Below, one piece after another: positions 22,628 to 35,403 of a DNA stretch of 64,000 nucleotides (the stretch's first letter is position 1; the number at the start of each line of letters is the position of its first letter). The translations under genes were made by a program, and so were the position numbers. Under the pieces are notes generated by a model that was not told the origin of the DNA, ran no database searches, and was given only the letters and a program-made list of their open reading frames with translations. This DNA comes from Diogma glabrata (lineage: Eukaryota > Arthropoda > Insecta > Diptera > Cylindrotomidae), in assembly GCA_963693315.1 (NCBI GenBank), contig OY856187.1, forward strand, positions 41,777,242 to 41,841,241, in the 5' to 3' direction.

Positions 22628-24020
22628 AAAACTGTCATCGCAAAATTCTAAAAAATATTGCAATGTTTCTTAAATTAAGTGCTCTTTCAAATGACACTCC
22701 ACTCGTTTGGTTCCAAAAAAGTTTTTTGACCCTCCCCACACCCATCCCCTAAACACACAGAAATATAATTATTTGAGACCTCGCTATAATTGTCATTTAA
22801 AGATTACCAAACTTCCTGTCCATATGCAGTTTTCCAAACTTTTCTGTCAATCACCGTCGGAACGTAGGGGGAGGAACGGTCTGGAATTTGCAATTTTTTT
22901 AGAATAAATCAAAAACTGTGTACCGGAAAATTCTAAAAAGAATTGCAATGTTTTGGAAATTTTGTGTTCTTTCAAATAATACCCCACTCGCTTGGGTCAA
23001 AAACAGTTTTTTTTACCCGCCTGACACCCATCCCCTAAACACACAGAAATATAATTATTTAAAATTTCGCTATAATTTTCGTTAAAAATATAGCAAACTT
23101 CCTGTCTCTATGATTTTTTTCAATTTTTTCTCTCTATCAGTGTCGAAACGTAGGGGGTGGGGGCGGTCTGGAATTTGCACATTTTTTAGAATAACTCAAA
23201 AACTGTGCAACGGAAAATTCTAAAAAAGATTGCAAAGTTTTTGAAATTGGATGCTCTTTTAAATGACACCCCACTCGCTTGGGTTATAAAAGTTTTTTTT
23301 CACCCATCCTCACCCCAATCCCTTAAAAGCACAAAAATATAATTATTTGACAGTTGCTATAATTTTCGTTCCGTTATCAAACTTCTTGTCTCTGTGAATT
23401 TTTTCAAAATTTTCTGTTAATTAGGCTCGAAATGCAAGGGGGAGACCAACTTTTTGTGTCACTTTATTGATAATAATTCAAAAACTATGCTTTGCAAAAT
23501 TCTAAAAAAATGGCAATATTTCTAAAATCAAGTGCTCTTTCAAATGACACCCCACATGACCTGGTTTTAAATGATGTTTTTACCTCTTCTCATTCCCACC
23601 CCTTTAATAAATATAGTTACTCATAACTCTGCCACTTTTCTGTATTTTTCATTAAAAACCTACTCATTTTTCTATCATTCCAAATATATTTCAAGATTTT
23701 CGATGAAGTAGGGTCGGAATTAATCGGGGCAATAAAACATCGAGAAAACGTCATTTTTCAAAATTATTCAAAAAATGGTGAGGTGTAAAATTCCAAAATA
23801 TATTTTTAAATAATGCTGAAATGAAGCCCTTTCATATGATACCCTACTCGTTTCGATAAAAAATTGTATGTTTTCAAAGGCTTTAACCTCTTTAAAACAA
23901 ACGAATACAACTTTATTTATTTTTTAACCCTTCATCTTGTTTTATAAGCACCTCAAATTTTAAGTTCATCGGATTAATGGTTCACGAGATAATCGAAATA
24001 ATATGAAAAACACGTTGTAC
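22628..24020. repeat. Five tandem units of about 285 bp
   Basis: Units start with an AAAAACTGT-like block followed by AAATTCTAAAAA and TTTCAAATGACACCCCACTCG-type sequence at 22628, 22911, 23197, 23481 and 23769 (spacings 283, 286, 284, 288). They diverge from one another by substitutions and small indels, and the last is the most divergent. A related single fragment lies at about 42025-42180. It could be a small satellite or the non-coding part of a large element. No coding capacity. Confidence 0.75.
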
Positions 24021-24279
24021 TCTTGTGGCGAACATCAAAACTAAAATCATTTCTCAAAAAAATTTAAAATTTAGCAGGCGATGATTTCGTTAACATTTAT
24101 TAAAAAAACAAAAAATATTTTTTTATTATTCAGATTTTGTTTTTTCAAAATTGTTTAAGTTCTTAATTTTCGTGTTAAATTAAAAATGTAATTCTCTATG
24201 TAAATTATATTTCATCGCCTCGCCATCAATTTGATTAATACAATAAGACAAATTTCATGTAACTTGTATAATCTATTTA

Positions 24280-25610
24280 TAAAATATGGAGGGGCTGAAA
24301 TCTTACAGCTCTGAGATATCAAGACTTCGGTCTGGGTTAAGGTTTTTGATATAGTTTTCGGCAAAAAACTTTTATGAGGACATGGTTTTTAGTTTTGGGC
24401 AACGATGTATATCAAACATAACTCTTTGTTAAAGTACAAGTATTTTTTATCTCTGTTTAAAAATTTATTACAAAACTAACACGAAACATCAATACGTTGC
24501 CGGCAAATTATAATCAAAATTCCAAAAATATTGTAAAAATTAAGTAAAATCAAACTTTTTCAAAATTCCAAAAATATTCCAAAAATTAGAATAAAATCAA
24601 ATATTTAAATTTTTTCTAAATTCCAATAATATTTCAAAAATTCTTAAAAATTCAAACTTTTCCACAATTCTAAAAATATTGCAAAAATTGTTACAAAATC
24701 AAAAATACAAACTTTTTCAAAATTCCAAAAATATTTCAAAAACTATAACAAATTCAAAAATTTCCATGTCCAATTTCATTTTTAACTACATTTACGTCAT
24801 AAAAACAGCTACATTTTTTTTTCAAAAAAATTGGCTGAAAATAAATGAAATCATTTTTTGACACACTTGACATTATTTTTTGACAAACTTATAATGCCAT
24901 AATTCTCTATAATAATAATAAAACTTCATTTCAAACAAACAATAAATTATATTTTTTTTTTCAAAAAATTAGGTAAAAAAATAAATAAAAATCTTTCTTT
25001 TGACACACTTGACAACATTTTTTTGACAAGCTTATAATGCCATAATTCTCAATAATAATAATAAAACTTCATTTCAAACAAACAATTGATTTTATTTTTT
25101 TTCCAAAAAATTGTGTAAAAATATAAATAAAAATCTTTCTTTTGACACACTTGACAACATTTTTTTGACAAACTTATAATGCCATAATCTAGATTTTGGT
25201 CTCACATACCAATCCCGACCATCAAAATTTCTCCAAATTCAATGTTCCTACTCGTAATCACTTAAAATGAACGTTTTTTAAGCAAAAAATATGCAAATTT
25301 CCTTGTTTTGACACACTTGACGATTTTTTTGACACACTTCCGGTACAGTCATCGAACACATCGTCCTTTCGGCTCTTCCCATTGAGTAAACTATTTTTAG
25401 AAAAAAAAAATTTTGAAATCCGTCCAGCGGTTTTCTAGATTTCGTCGGTTGTGACGGACGGCCGGACGGCCGGCAGACAGACACACATTTTTTTTTTGCT
25501 TTTTTAGAATCAGTAGGTCCTAAAACGTCGAGAAATGCCAAAAAAAGTGGGGGTAAGAATTTCACTTTGAGCTCATGAATGTAATACTTAGGTCTTTCAG
25601 ACCGAAGTAA
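24280..25610 (+). mobile_element. INE-1/HINE-like element, copy 3
   Basis: Begins AAAATATGGAGGGGCTGAAA, has ACTTCGGTCTG about 50 bp in, and ends with hairpin GGTCTTTCAGACC then GAAGTAA. The CAGACCGAAGT at the right end is the exact complement of the left ACTTCGGTCTG. Three units of about 140 bp carrying TTTGACACACTTGACA occur at about 24858, 25001 and 25141. The conserved block contains GACGGCC/CAGACAGACACAC, which recalls the GTCCGTCTG block of Drosophila INE-1. No coding capacity. Confidence 0.75.
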
Positions 25611-26774
25611 TACAATTAAACTCTAAAATGTTATTGTGTTTTGAGAGAATTTAATTTATATTTGTGCTACTTAATAATGGATCAAGACCATTTGTGAATG
25701 TGGAAGCTAGTGTACCTGAAGAAGTTTGGAAATAAATTTAATTCATATGGTTGTTACAACAACATTTTATCTGCTGTTTTTTGTGTTCACTTTACGTGAA
25801 CATTATAATTGTTAAATCATAATGAAGATTCAGCTTAATCAACACATTCAAGGTAACTCATTATATTGGATACAACATCTCCAACATCTTGTATCATCTT
25901 ATTCATCTCCTGGAGAATTCAACGCCACTAGCAGCCAATCTCTATATTAAAATCTACCTCCATCAACGCAGTATCAACCAAACTCTCACCAATAGTGTTC
26001 CGTATAAAAAACGAAAGTCTAAAAACGGGTTTAAAACAGGAAACCATTTTTTGTTTTGTTTTTTAAAAACAGATGTTTTTAACCAACGCCGAACATAACT
26101 TAAATAATAACAGTGTTTGTGACAATTTTGTATATAGCAATTTCGAGAGTCGACCACATTTTAATAGTAATCCATTGTGTTCTAAGGGTTATAATATTGC
26201 TAATCTTTGTAATCAAAATAATGGATAAACATCGATTTCAACAAATATCTCATCAACTAGTGTAACGCAAAGCAATTGTGAAACTCATAGCAGTTGTGGT
26301 TATTCTGTCACAAACAATAGTAATTTTTAATTGAAAGCAGTTATGACATCATCTCATTTATTATTTTAGGGCAAGGCTGTATTTATGATATTGTTCAGCA
26401 ATCGCCAATTATTTTGGGCAACGATAATTTGTATGATATTATTCAACAATCGCCTATTTGTTTTGGCGCAACATAATTTTTTATGATATTATTCAAGAAT
26501 CGCTTATCGATTTTTGAGCAACGATAACTTTTATGATATATGTTAATAACCGCCTATTTGTTTTGGTGCAACGATAATTTTTTTTTATTAAATTTTCAAC
26601 AATCGCCTATTTGTTTTGCGCAACGGTAATTTTTTTTTATGCTTTTCATCAATTGTGTGGCTTTCATAGCAAAAGAGGTAAATCTACTGCAGACGCTAAT
26701 AAGATTTGATGGGAAGCATATGCAATATTATCCACAACTGGTGCAACATTCGACGCAGCACTGAGTATTAATAA
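25611..26774. other. Spacer between two inverted INE-like copies
   Basis: Unassigned. A frame from ATG 26073 to TAA 26330, with one internal TAA at 26226-26228, reads as an Asn/Ser-rich peptide (for example NNNSVCDNFVYSNFESRPHF) and follows a CAG splice-acceptor-like site. It may be a decayed coding exon or element ORF. I cannot name it. Confidence 0.3.
26385..26640. repeat. Five tandem units of about 50 bp
   Basis: Units containing ATGATATTATTCAACAATCG and a GGCGCAACGATAATTTTT-like end recur at 26385, 26433, 26483, 26533 and about 26586. They are degenerate. No coding function. Confidence 0.65.
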
Positions 26775-28870
26775 TTACTTCGGTCTGAAAGACCTTAAGT
26801 ATTACATTCATGAGCTCAAAGTGAAATTCTTACCCTCACTTTTTTTGGCATTTCTCGACGTTTTGGGACATACTGATTCTAAAAAAGCAAAAAAAAAAAA
26901 AAATGTGTGTCTGTCTGTCGGCCGTCCGTCCGTCCGGCCGTCCGGCAGTCCGTCCGGCCGTCACAACCGACGAAATCTAGAAAACCGCTGGACGGATTTC
27001 AAAATTTTTTTTTTCTAAAAATAGGTTTACTCAATGGGAAGAACCGAAAGGACGATGTGTTCGATAACTGTACCGGAAGTGTGTCAAAAAAATCGTCAAG
27101 TGTGTCAAAACAAGGAAATTTGCATATTTTTTGCTTAAAAATCGATCATTTCAGTGATTACGAGTAGAAACATTAAATTTGGAGAAATCTTGATGGTAGG
27201 GATTGGTATGTGAGACCAAAATCTAGATTATGGCATTATAAGTTTGTCAAAAAAATGTTGTCAAGTGTGTCAAAAGAAAGATTTTTATTTATTTTTTTAC
27301 CCAATTTTTTGGAAAAAAAATAAATTAAAATTTTGTTCGAAATGAAATCTTATTTTATTATTGCGAACTATGGCATTATAAGTTTGTCAAAAAAATGTTG
27401 TCAAGTGTGTCAAAAAAAGATTTTTATTTATTTTTTTACCCAACTTTTTGGAAAAAATTAAATTAAAATTTTGTTTGAAATGAAATTTTATTATTATTAT
27501 TGAGAACAATGGTATTATAAGTTTGTCAAAAAAATGTTGTCAAGTGTGTCAAAAGAAAGATTTTTATTTATTTTTTTACCCAAGTTTTTGGAAAAAAATT
27601 AATTTAATAATTTGTATAACATGAAAATATATTATTATTATAGAGAATTATGGCATTATAAGTTTGTCAAAAAAATAATGTCAAGCGTGTCATGATTTCA
27701 TTGATTTTTTAGCCAATTTTTTGGGGAAAAAAATGTAGCTGTTTTTATGACGTAAATGTAGTTAAAAATGAATTTGGACATGGAAATTTTTTAATATGTT
27801 ATAGTTTTTAAATTTTTTTTGGAATTTTGAAAAAAGGTTGTATTTTTGATTTTGTAATAATTTTTGCAATATTTTTAGAATTTTGGAAAAAGTTTTAATT
27901 TTTGATTTTGTAAGAATTTTTGGAATATTTTTGGAATTTTGAAAAAAGTTTCAATTTTTGATTTTGTAATAATTTTTGGAATATTTTTAGAATGTTGAAA
28001 AAAGTTTGATTTTATTATAATTTTTACAATATTTTTGGAATTTTGAAAGAAATATGAATTTGTGATTTTGTAATATTTTCTCGAATCGCTAAATTGAAGG
28101 TTTTTGAATAGTTTGCTGAAAATATAATTAAAAATGAAATTGGACATGGACATTTTGAATTTGTTATAGTTTTTGAATATTTTTGGAATTTTGAAAAAGT
28201 TTCAATTTTTGATTTTGTATATTTTGATAATTTTTGTAATATTTTTAGAGTTTTGGAAAAAGTTTGAATTTTTGAATTTTTCAGAATTTTTGGAATATTA
28301 TTAGAATTTAGAAAAAGTTTAAATATTTGATTTTATTCTAATTTTTGGAATATTTTTGGAATTTTGAAAAAAGTTTCAATTTTTGATTTTGTATAATTTT
28401 TGCAATATTTTCAGAATTTTTGAAAAAAGTTTAATCTTTGGTAATAATTTTTGGAATATTTTTAGAATTTTGAAAAAAGTTTGATTTTATTTAATTTTTA
28501 CAATATTTTTGGAATTTTGAAAGAAATATGAATTTGTGATTTTGTAATATTTTCTCGAAACGCTAAATGGAGAGGTTTTTGAGTAGTTTGCTGATTGTAT
28601 CATCTTTTCACTAAATTATGTTAATTTATGATCTTTTATAATTTTCCGGCATCGTATTGATGTTTCGTGTTAGTTTTGTAATAAATTTCTAAACAGAGAT
28701 AGAAAAATACTTGTACTTTAACAAAGAGTTATGTTTGATATACATCGCTGCCCAAAACTAAAAACCATGTCCTCATAAAAGTTTTTTGCCGAAAACTATA
28801 TCAAAAACCTTAACCCAGACCGAAGTCTTGATATCTCAGAGCTGTGAGATTTCAGCCCCTCCATATTTTA
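26775..28870 (-). mobile_element. INE-1/HINE-like element, copy 4
   Basis: Minus-strand copy: TTACTTCGGTCTGAAAGACC at the start and GACCGAAGTCTTGATATCTC then CAGCCCCTCCATATTTTA at the end. This is the longest copy (about 2.1 kb). It has more TTGTCAAGTGTGTCAAA units (27130-27690) and a long run of degenerate AAAATATTTTTGGAATTTTG-type units (27770-28560) that includes a repeated larger block. Copy 3 lies 1.16 kb away in the opposite orientation, so the pair forms a large imperfect inverted repeat. Confidence 0.75.
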
Positions 28871-29881
28871 GTTATTAAAATGAGCAGTTAAAATTATTTA
28901 GTATGCCTGATTGGACCCGGAAGAAATCATGGGTGAGTTAATTTTCTCTTATGAACATTTGATAGTCATAGTTGATGTAGGGATGGTGATGGCCTTTCAG
29001 GCGAATTTCAGGCGAATATAAGGACTAACAGCATGAAGGAGCATGCGAGTTATTGAATACTGGATAAAGAATTAATCAAGGTGAGGGTATCGATCATGCA
29101 CGGTTATTATTCTTAATAAACAGAAAATGATCTTCTAAAGCTTAAAAAGAATTTATAAAACAAGCTCCAAATATTTTAACTACCGTAAACAAAATCACAG
29201 GAAACGGAATTTTTCAAAAGCAATCAAAAAGAATCAAACAGGCAAATATATTGCCAGTCTCTCTTGTAATCAAATTTCAAATCATGAAATTATTTTCACA
29301 AACTTGATACGGACTACCAAAACTGCAACTGATAGCTTTTGCATAGCATCAGCAGTTCGCAAAAAATCGGCTCTGAAAAAACATTAACCGAAATGGTGCA
29401 ATAATTATTTTCTGAGAACATATACAAATCCATTAACACATCACAAGATGAAAATATTATGAATTTATGCTTCTGAGATTTGCTCCCTGTACAAGCAACA
29501 AAACTCAGCAACTCTATCTCGCCAAAATCTTTCTATTTTTCCGACATTTATTATTAACAGACAACATAGCAGGCGAGATGTCAAACTGAACGGCTGATGT
29601 TTATTTTTTCGCAAAAAAATTCTTTAACATATTTAAAAAAAAAAAACAAATATTTTCTATTTATATAATTTTATTAAAATTTTAATATAGAAAAAACTAA
29701 TTTTAATTTTATTTTTAATAATTAATTAATATTATTATTTTCTGTTTTATGGTTTTAGGTAAGAAAAAAGGATAAAAGAAAAATTATTTGAATGATATTA
29801 TTAAAACACGGAATATAATATTATTTAAAACAGAAAATTAAACGGAAGATTTACGTTTTTGGAATTAAAGGAAATTATTAA
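28871..29881. other. Unassigned stretch
   Basis: No recognisable motif. AT-rich and full of stops in all frames. Coding-like composition between 29150 and 29500 is weak. Confidence 0.4.
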
Positions 29882-32597
29882 GATAAGACGGAAACGACTA
29901 TCAGCGCGAGAGCTGTATCGTTAGATAAAACTAAATATGTTTGTCCTAACTATGAGCTTGAATCTTCATTCTACTTGAAGCATGGTGGTTGTGCGTTTAT
30001 TAGAAATTCTGTACCATATGTGAGAATAAATAATTTTGAATTGAATTCAAAATTTCATAATATGGTTACCCTTAAGATTGCCTGCTCTAATCAAACTCTG
30101 TTTGTCTTTGGATTATATCGATCGCCCAACTCACCGGAGAACATAAATTTATTTCATGACTTATCTGAAAAAATAGATAGGTTGACTTTTTATCTTAACG
30201 CTATAATTATAGTTCTTGGTGATTTCAATGTTCATAATAGAGGATGGCTTACACATTGCTCTAAAACTGATGAATTAGGTAAAGATGCTGAACTTTTTGC
30301 TCTTTACCATAATTTCACTCAGATAATAGATCAGCCTACCAGAGTTCCTGACATTCTTGGCCAAAGTAGCAACTTGCTCGATTTGTTTTGATAAATGATC
30401 CTTCGTTGGTTCAATTTAAAGTATCAGAGCCTTTGGGTGGATCAGATCGTAATTTGATCTCCACACATTTAAATATATAAGTACCTAAACAGTTTAAAAC
30501 TACTCCTCGTCTTGTTTGGGTGGGATTATAAAGCTGCAAATTGGCAGGAACTTAGAGATTTTTTTAATTGGTTTCCCTGGAAACGGATCTGTCTTTCCAG
30601 CCAAGATCCAAACATTGTTGCTTCTAATTTTCCATTAATTTTGTATGCGTATGTTTGTTCCAAATGGTTTGATTGTTCCAAAGGTTGATCGATGGTTTTC
30701 AAATAAATGTAAAAAACAAATAAAAATTTAAAAAAAAGGCTTTTCAAATGTTCATTCAAAACAAATCGGATGAAAACCTTAGATTATACCGAATAGAAAG
30801 AAATTTATGTAGAAAATTAAAAGATACAGAGAAACATCTATTTATTAGGAAAAAAGCTAATACATTTGCTGAGCACCCTACTGGTTCACGAAATTTTTAT
30901 AAGGCAAATTTTTATACCTCCTCTTATTGATAGAGATATACCTGTTATTGACCCTAAGGAAAAAGTTAATTTATTGGGTAACTGTTTCTCGTTAAATTCT
31001 ACAGTAGTAGAACCCAATTTCCTGCCTATACCAATTCCTAGAGTTTCTAACCAAATGGGGCGGACAATTTTTCGTAAAAATGTCATTCGGAAAATGTTCT
31101 TACAAATCAATACTAATAAGGCATCTGGACCTGATAGTATTCCCCCAATTCCCCTTAAAACTTTTGCTAAGGATTTAGCAGCAATCCAAACTAAAATTTT
31201 CTATTTGTTATATAAGAAAGGGATATTTCCTCATATATGGAAAATGGCTAGTGTACAACCAGTTCCAAAGAAAGGTACTAAAACGGATCCAAGAAACTAC
31301 AGACCTATATCAATTTTGTCGGTTGTTTCTAAAGTATTTGAGAAATATGTTAATTTTAATATTATGGGCTTCTTAGAGTCGTCAAAACTACTGAATGAAA
31401 GACAATACGGATTCCGTAAAGGAAGAGCGACGAGAGATTTACTTTCTTTTGTCACGCATATCTGGAACAAATTGCTTGAAAACCATGGTGAGACTTTTGG
31501 CGTAGCGCTTGATATATCCAAAGCACTTGATAAAGTATGGCACAACAATCTTATTTGCAAATTGAGATGCTACGGCTTAGACGAGCAACTTATTTCTTGG
31601 CTACAAAACTTTATTTCCGAGTGCAAATTTCGGGGCAATGTTGATGGTGTTTCATCGAATATCTTTTCAACTAATGCTGTTGTTCCTCAAGGTTCCGCTT
31701 TATCACCTACTCTTTTTTTCTCTATATTAATGACTTGCCAGATTAAACAATTAATCCCATCCACAGTTTTGCTGATGATAGCACGCTTCATGCGTCAAAT
31801 GAAATGCCAAATTTGTATGCACCATCAAATCTTAATGTTGCTAGATCAAACTTGATAGAGTCATTGAATATTGATTTAAAAACCATCTTAGATTGGGAAG
31901 TTGCTAACAGTGTTGAATTCAACACAAGTAAAACTCAAGTTTGTCATTTTTCTAGGTTATCAACACCTAATCCGTTTTCATTAAAGTTTGATTCAAATGA
32001 TCTTGAAGAGAAAAAATCTGTTAGACTTCTAGGAGTTGAGATTGAAAATAATATGAAATGGAATATTCATATTTTTAACCTAGCTAGGAACACTGTTCAA
32101 AAATTAGGATTTTTGGATCGTTGTCGTAAGGTTTTTAATAGCGAGCAGCTTCTTTTAATATATAAATCATTTATTCGTCCCTGCATGGAGTATTGCTCTC
32201 ACATATGGGGTGGAGTCTACATAAGTAGCTTGAAATGTCTTGATTCTATACAACGGAGAGCTGTTAAATTGATCACCAACTCGACTCTTACTAACGAGCT
32301 TGATTCCGTGCAACATAGAAGAGACGTCGCTGATTTGACGGTCTTTTATAAGTATATTATGGAGCATGGACGAACGGGCGTCTGCGGAGAACAAACTTCG
32401 CACGTTGCACCAGAGCATCAATAGCAGCCCATCCTTATAGGATTCAAATGATAAGATGTAGGACTGTCGCTTTTCAACGCGATTTTTTTAACAGAGTTTC
32501 TCATCTCTGGAATGCCTTACCGGCGTGGGTCTTTCTTGATAATTTTAACCCTCAAAACTTTAAGATCAACGTTAATAAATTCCTCAAAGAAATTTGA
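29882..32597 (+). pseudogene. ORF2 of element B: endonuclease-reverse transcriptase
   Basis: Endonuclease part: ELESSFYLKHGGCAFIRN, FGLYRSPNSPENINLF, VLGDFNVHNRGWL. Linker: DYKAANWQELRDFF. Reverse transcriptase: ASGPDSIPPIPLK, NYRPISILSVVSKVFEKYV, RQYGFRKGRATRDLL, GVALDISKALDKVWH, VVPQGSALSPTLFF and FADD (31768-31779) in a shifted frame. The thumb has VRLLGVEIENNMKW and the C-terminus RVSHLWNALPAWVF. Frameshifts occur near 30390, 30530, 30870, 31740 and 32424. No RNase H. The LDISKAFDKVWH/FADDSTLH signature differs from elements A and D, so this is a separate family. Not functional. Confidence 0.8.
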
Positions 32598-32717
32598 ATA
32601 ATACTTTCGAGCCCCTAGTTCCCTAGTTACCATGGTATCTTCAGATATTCAGAAACGTTGATCTACATTGGTTAACACTAAACATGCCTAACATTGAATA
32701 AAAAAAAATAAAATAAG
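29882..32717 (+). mobile_element. Non-LTR retrotransposon B (CR1/Jockey group), 5'-truncated
   Basis: Coding starts inside the endonuclease (TETTISARAV, after a stop at 29879-29881), so the 5' part is missing, as is usual after incomplete reverse transcription. After the ORF stop at 32595-32597, a 3' UTR of about 100 bp contains CATGGTATCTTCAGATATTC and ACACTAAACATG and ends in an A-rich tail at about 32699. Element C shares these 3' UTR blocks and tail (56430-56515), so the two are copies of one family. Confidence 0.8.
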
Positions 32718-35239
32718 ATTAATTTTTTTCCAATTAGATTTATGCATTACTGTAACTAAACGAGATTTCTAAACTGGAAATTGTTTTAAAAATTTGACAT
32801 AAAGTTATATTATTTTAATAAATAACTTCGATTTAAAATTTATGTAACGAATATAAAGTTTCATGTTATGTTTTACATTTAATATAAAAAAATACATAAT
32901 TATTTAATAGCATTCAGCATCATAATTTTACAATTGAAAACAAAAAAATATATGCTCAAATTTATTATGTAAACGCGTTAATAGTGGAATGAAAATACAA
33001 ACAAGGAAGCATCAATGCGTATGAAAATGTAATTTATTCATTAAATTTTATGAAATCGAAAAATTCAATTAAATTGAATTTTTTTTTGTTCTGTTATATA
33101 ATTTTCATGTTCAGAATTAAATTTGAAAATTATTCTATGTATGTATTAATTTATTTGAAAAACACAAACAGTGAATTTCCATTTCATGGAATTAAATTTT
33201 AATAAAATTATTTGGTCAAATATTTATGTTAACAATATGGAATAAAAAAGTTACTTTTAAATTATACACAAATATTTAATAGGAAGTACATACTGATTTT
33301 CATATTTATATTTAAAATGAAATAAAGCTTTTTTGAATGAATTTAAGAATCTGAACAACCGTCATAAGTTTAACAACAATTCTACGTATCGATGTAAAAT
33401 ACATCTTGTCGAACAAAAAATTAGTTTTATTTTCTCTTTTGTAAAAAATAAAAAAAGGACATCACATTATACAATACCCAACAATAAAAAGTCAAAACAT
33501 TACAAAAGCTTTTCATAAAACCATTGTTTATTGGCTTTATTTTATAACTTGACAGATATAATAAAAAAGTTTGATAGGTAAAAAGTTTATATATAAAAGA
33601 AAAGGAAAACAAGTGATAAATTTAAAGTAAAATAAAAAAACATTTTAAGAAACAAATTATCTTAAAAATGTTTTCATCTGTTATATTGTCAGAACTCAAA
33701 AAGCAAAACTCGTAAAGAATTTAATATACTTTGACATAATATTATTATTATGCCTGATTTGTATTCATTGAGATATAATTAGGTTAAATTTTATATATTG
33801 TTATATTTTGATATATATATATATTTTCTGTCCAACTATCATTTTCTAATGACTTTATTACACAAATTGCTTACACTATAAAACTACAACTAAACCCAGA
33901 AGTAAAAATATCTTTTTATCACTAAAAGTTAATTTTAGAAAAATAATCTTATTTGGTAAATCAATGTCTTAAAAAGTCTTATATATGATTTTCAATGGGC
34001 TCATACAAATCAGATAGAAATGGAAATTGATGCTAATCTGTTTGATTACTTCGATAGCTTTGCATGAAACAAGTTAAAAATAAAATTAATCGTTCCCCGT
34101 TATACATTCCTACGTTAAAAAAATTTACAACAACTTTACTGATTCACATCACCAAGCGACGTATAAACCCAAATAAATCATGAAAGCACAACATCGAGAT
34201 TCAAATGAAACAGAAAAAAAAGTTATGAAAATAATATATCATTCAGTTAGATGCATTGTAATCTAGCAGCGTAAAACAACACAGACTCAGATAGAGAAAA
34301 TCCCTTGTATCTCTGTGACAATTTTATTATGGTCAGGAAAATTAATTCCGATCATTAATTTTGCTAAATGAAAACATTTTGTTTCCGCTTATTGTTCTTG
34401 TTTTATCTTATCTTGTAAATGTTTTCATTAAAATAAATCAACAAAACTTTCAACATAATTATTAATTGCACCTTAGTGGAAATGACACAAATAAGTTAAG
34501 AAAAGAATGTTTTTGTTGTTGTAACGGACAGACATAGTGATTTTTTTGATAATCTTAAATCAAGTGTTTCCTTTAATTAGAACTCATATTTCAATGACAA
34601 ACTGAATTTGAAAATGTTTTTATTTGACATTTACGTATGAGATTTGGATGTGGGGTTTAAATAATCACTTTCTTCTTATCTCTTGTTTCTTATATCAACT
34701 AAATCAACCCTAAAAAATCTAATTACGAGCTTTAATCAATATTGTTCATTAATGAAAACAAATTTGTTTCATTAAAATCTCATTTAAGTTCTTCTTTATT
34801 CCGTATCTATGTTTTTTGCTCTATGTAAAGAAATCTTCGTTAAACCTTTTTTTGTTTAAATGACCACAAACTTTTCTTTTAAAATCCAAATTCCTCAATT
34901 TTTCTTAATACCAACAGAGTTTTTGTTTTTCTTTTAAGTTTTGAGTTTTAGTTATCTTAAGCTATTTTAAAGTAAGGAATAATTCCTTAAGTTTTATTGC
35001 GGAAAGGTTTCTTTGGAAACCAAAGAAGTTTTAATGTCGTTTTGTTTTTATGTGTCTTTTGTTGTGGGTTTTTTTTATGTAAAAGAAAATTAATTTATTT
35101 ATAAATTTGAGATAAGCACGTATGTTGTGGATAAGTAGGATTTAATATAAAACAAAATTTTAACCAATCAGTTGAATGAAAGAATTTCTTTGATATAAAG
35201 CATAGCAATTGTTTTGTTTTATGAATTCTTAAAAAATAC
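32718..35239. other. AT-rich non-coding stretch
   Basis: No supported gene. A short TA microsatellite lies near 33812-33824. Frames of about 60 codons are composition-driven. Confidence 0.5.
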
Positions 35240-35403
35240 AGTTGAGTTGAGTTGAACTATCTTGTTACGGTAGAGTAGTGGAATTGAAAGAGAATTTTAC
35301 TTTGTGGGATGAGTGCCTAATAGTGATTTCGCCTAATTGTCTACACATCAATTAGTAAGGATTAGGATTAGGATTAAATTTGGTGGTGATATGTTGATCT
35401 ACT

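Noticed and set aside
26821..27167. Plus-strand frames containing SVGRPSVRPSG-like repeats (also minus strand 25278-25565 and 53958-54185, plus 56875-57252)
   Set aside because: They come from the conserved GACGGCC/GTCCGTC-rich block of the INE-like element read in various frames. All copies carry it in different frames, with no conservation of protein.
35356..35374. Telomere-like GGATTA units
   Set aside because: Only about three units, and they lie at the 3' side of an R1/LOA-type element, where short terminal repeats are common. There is no sign of a telomere.
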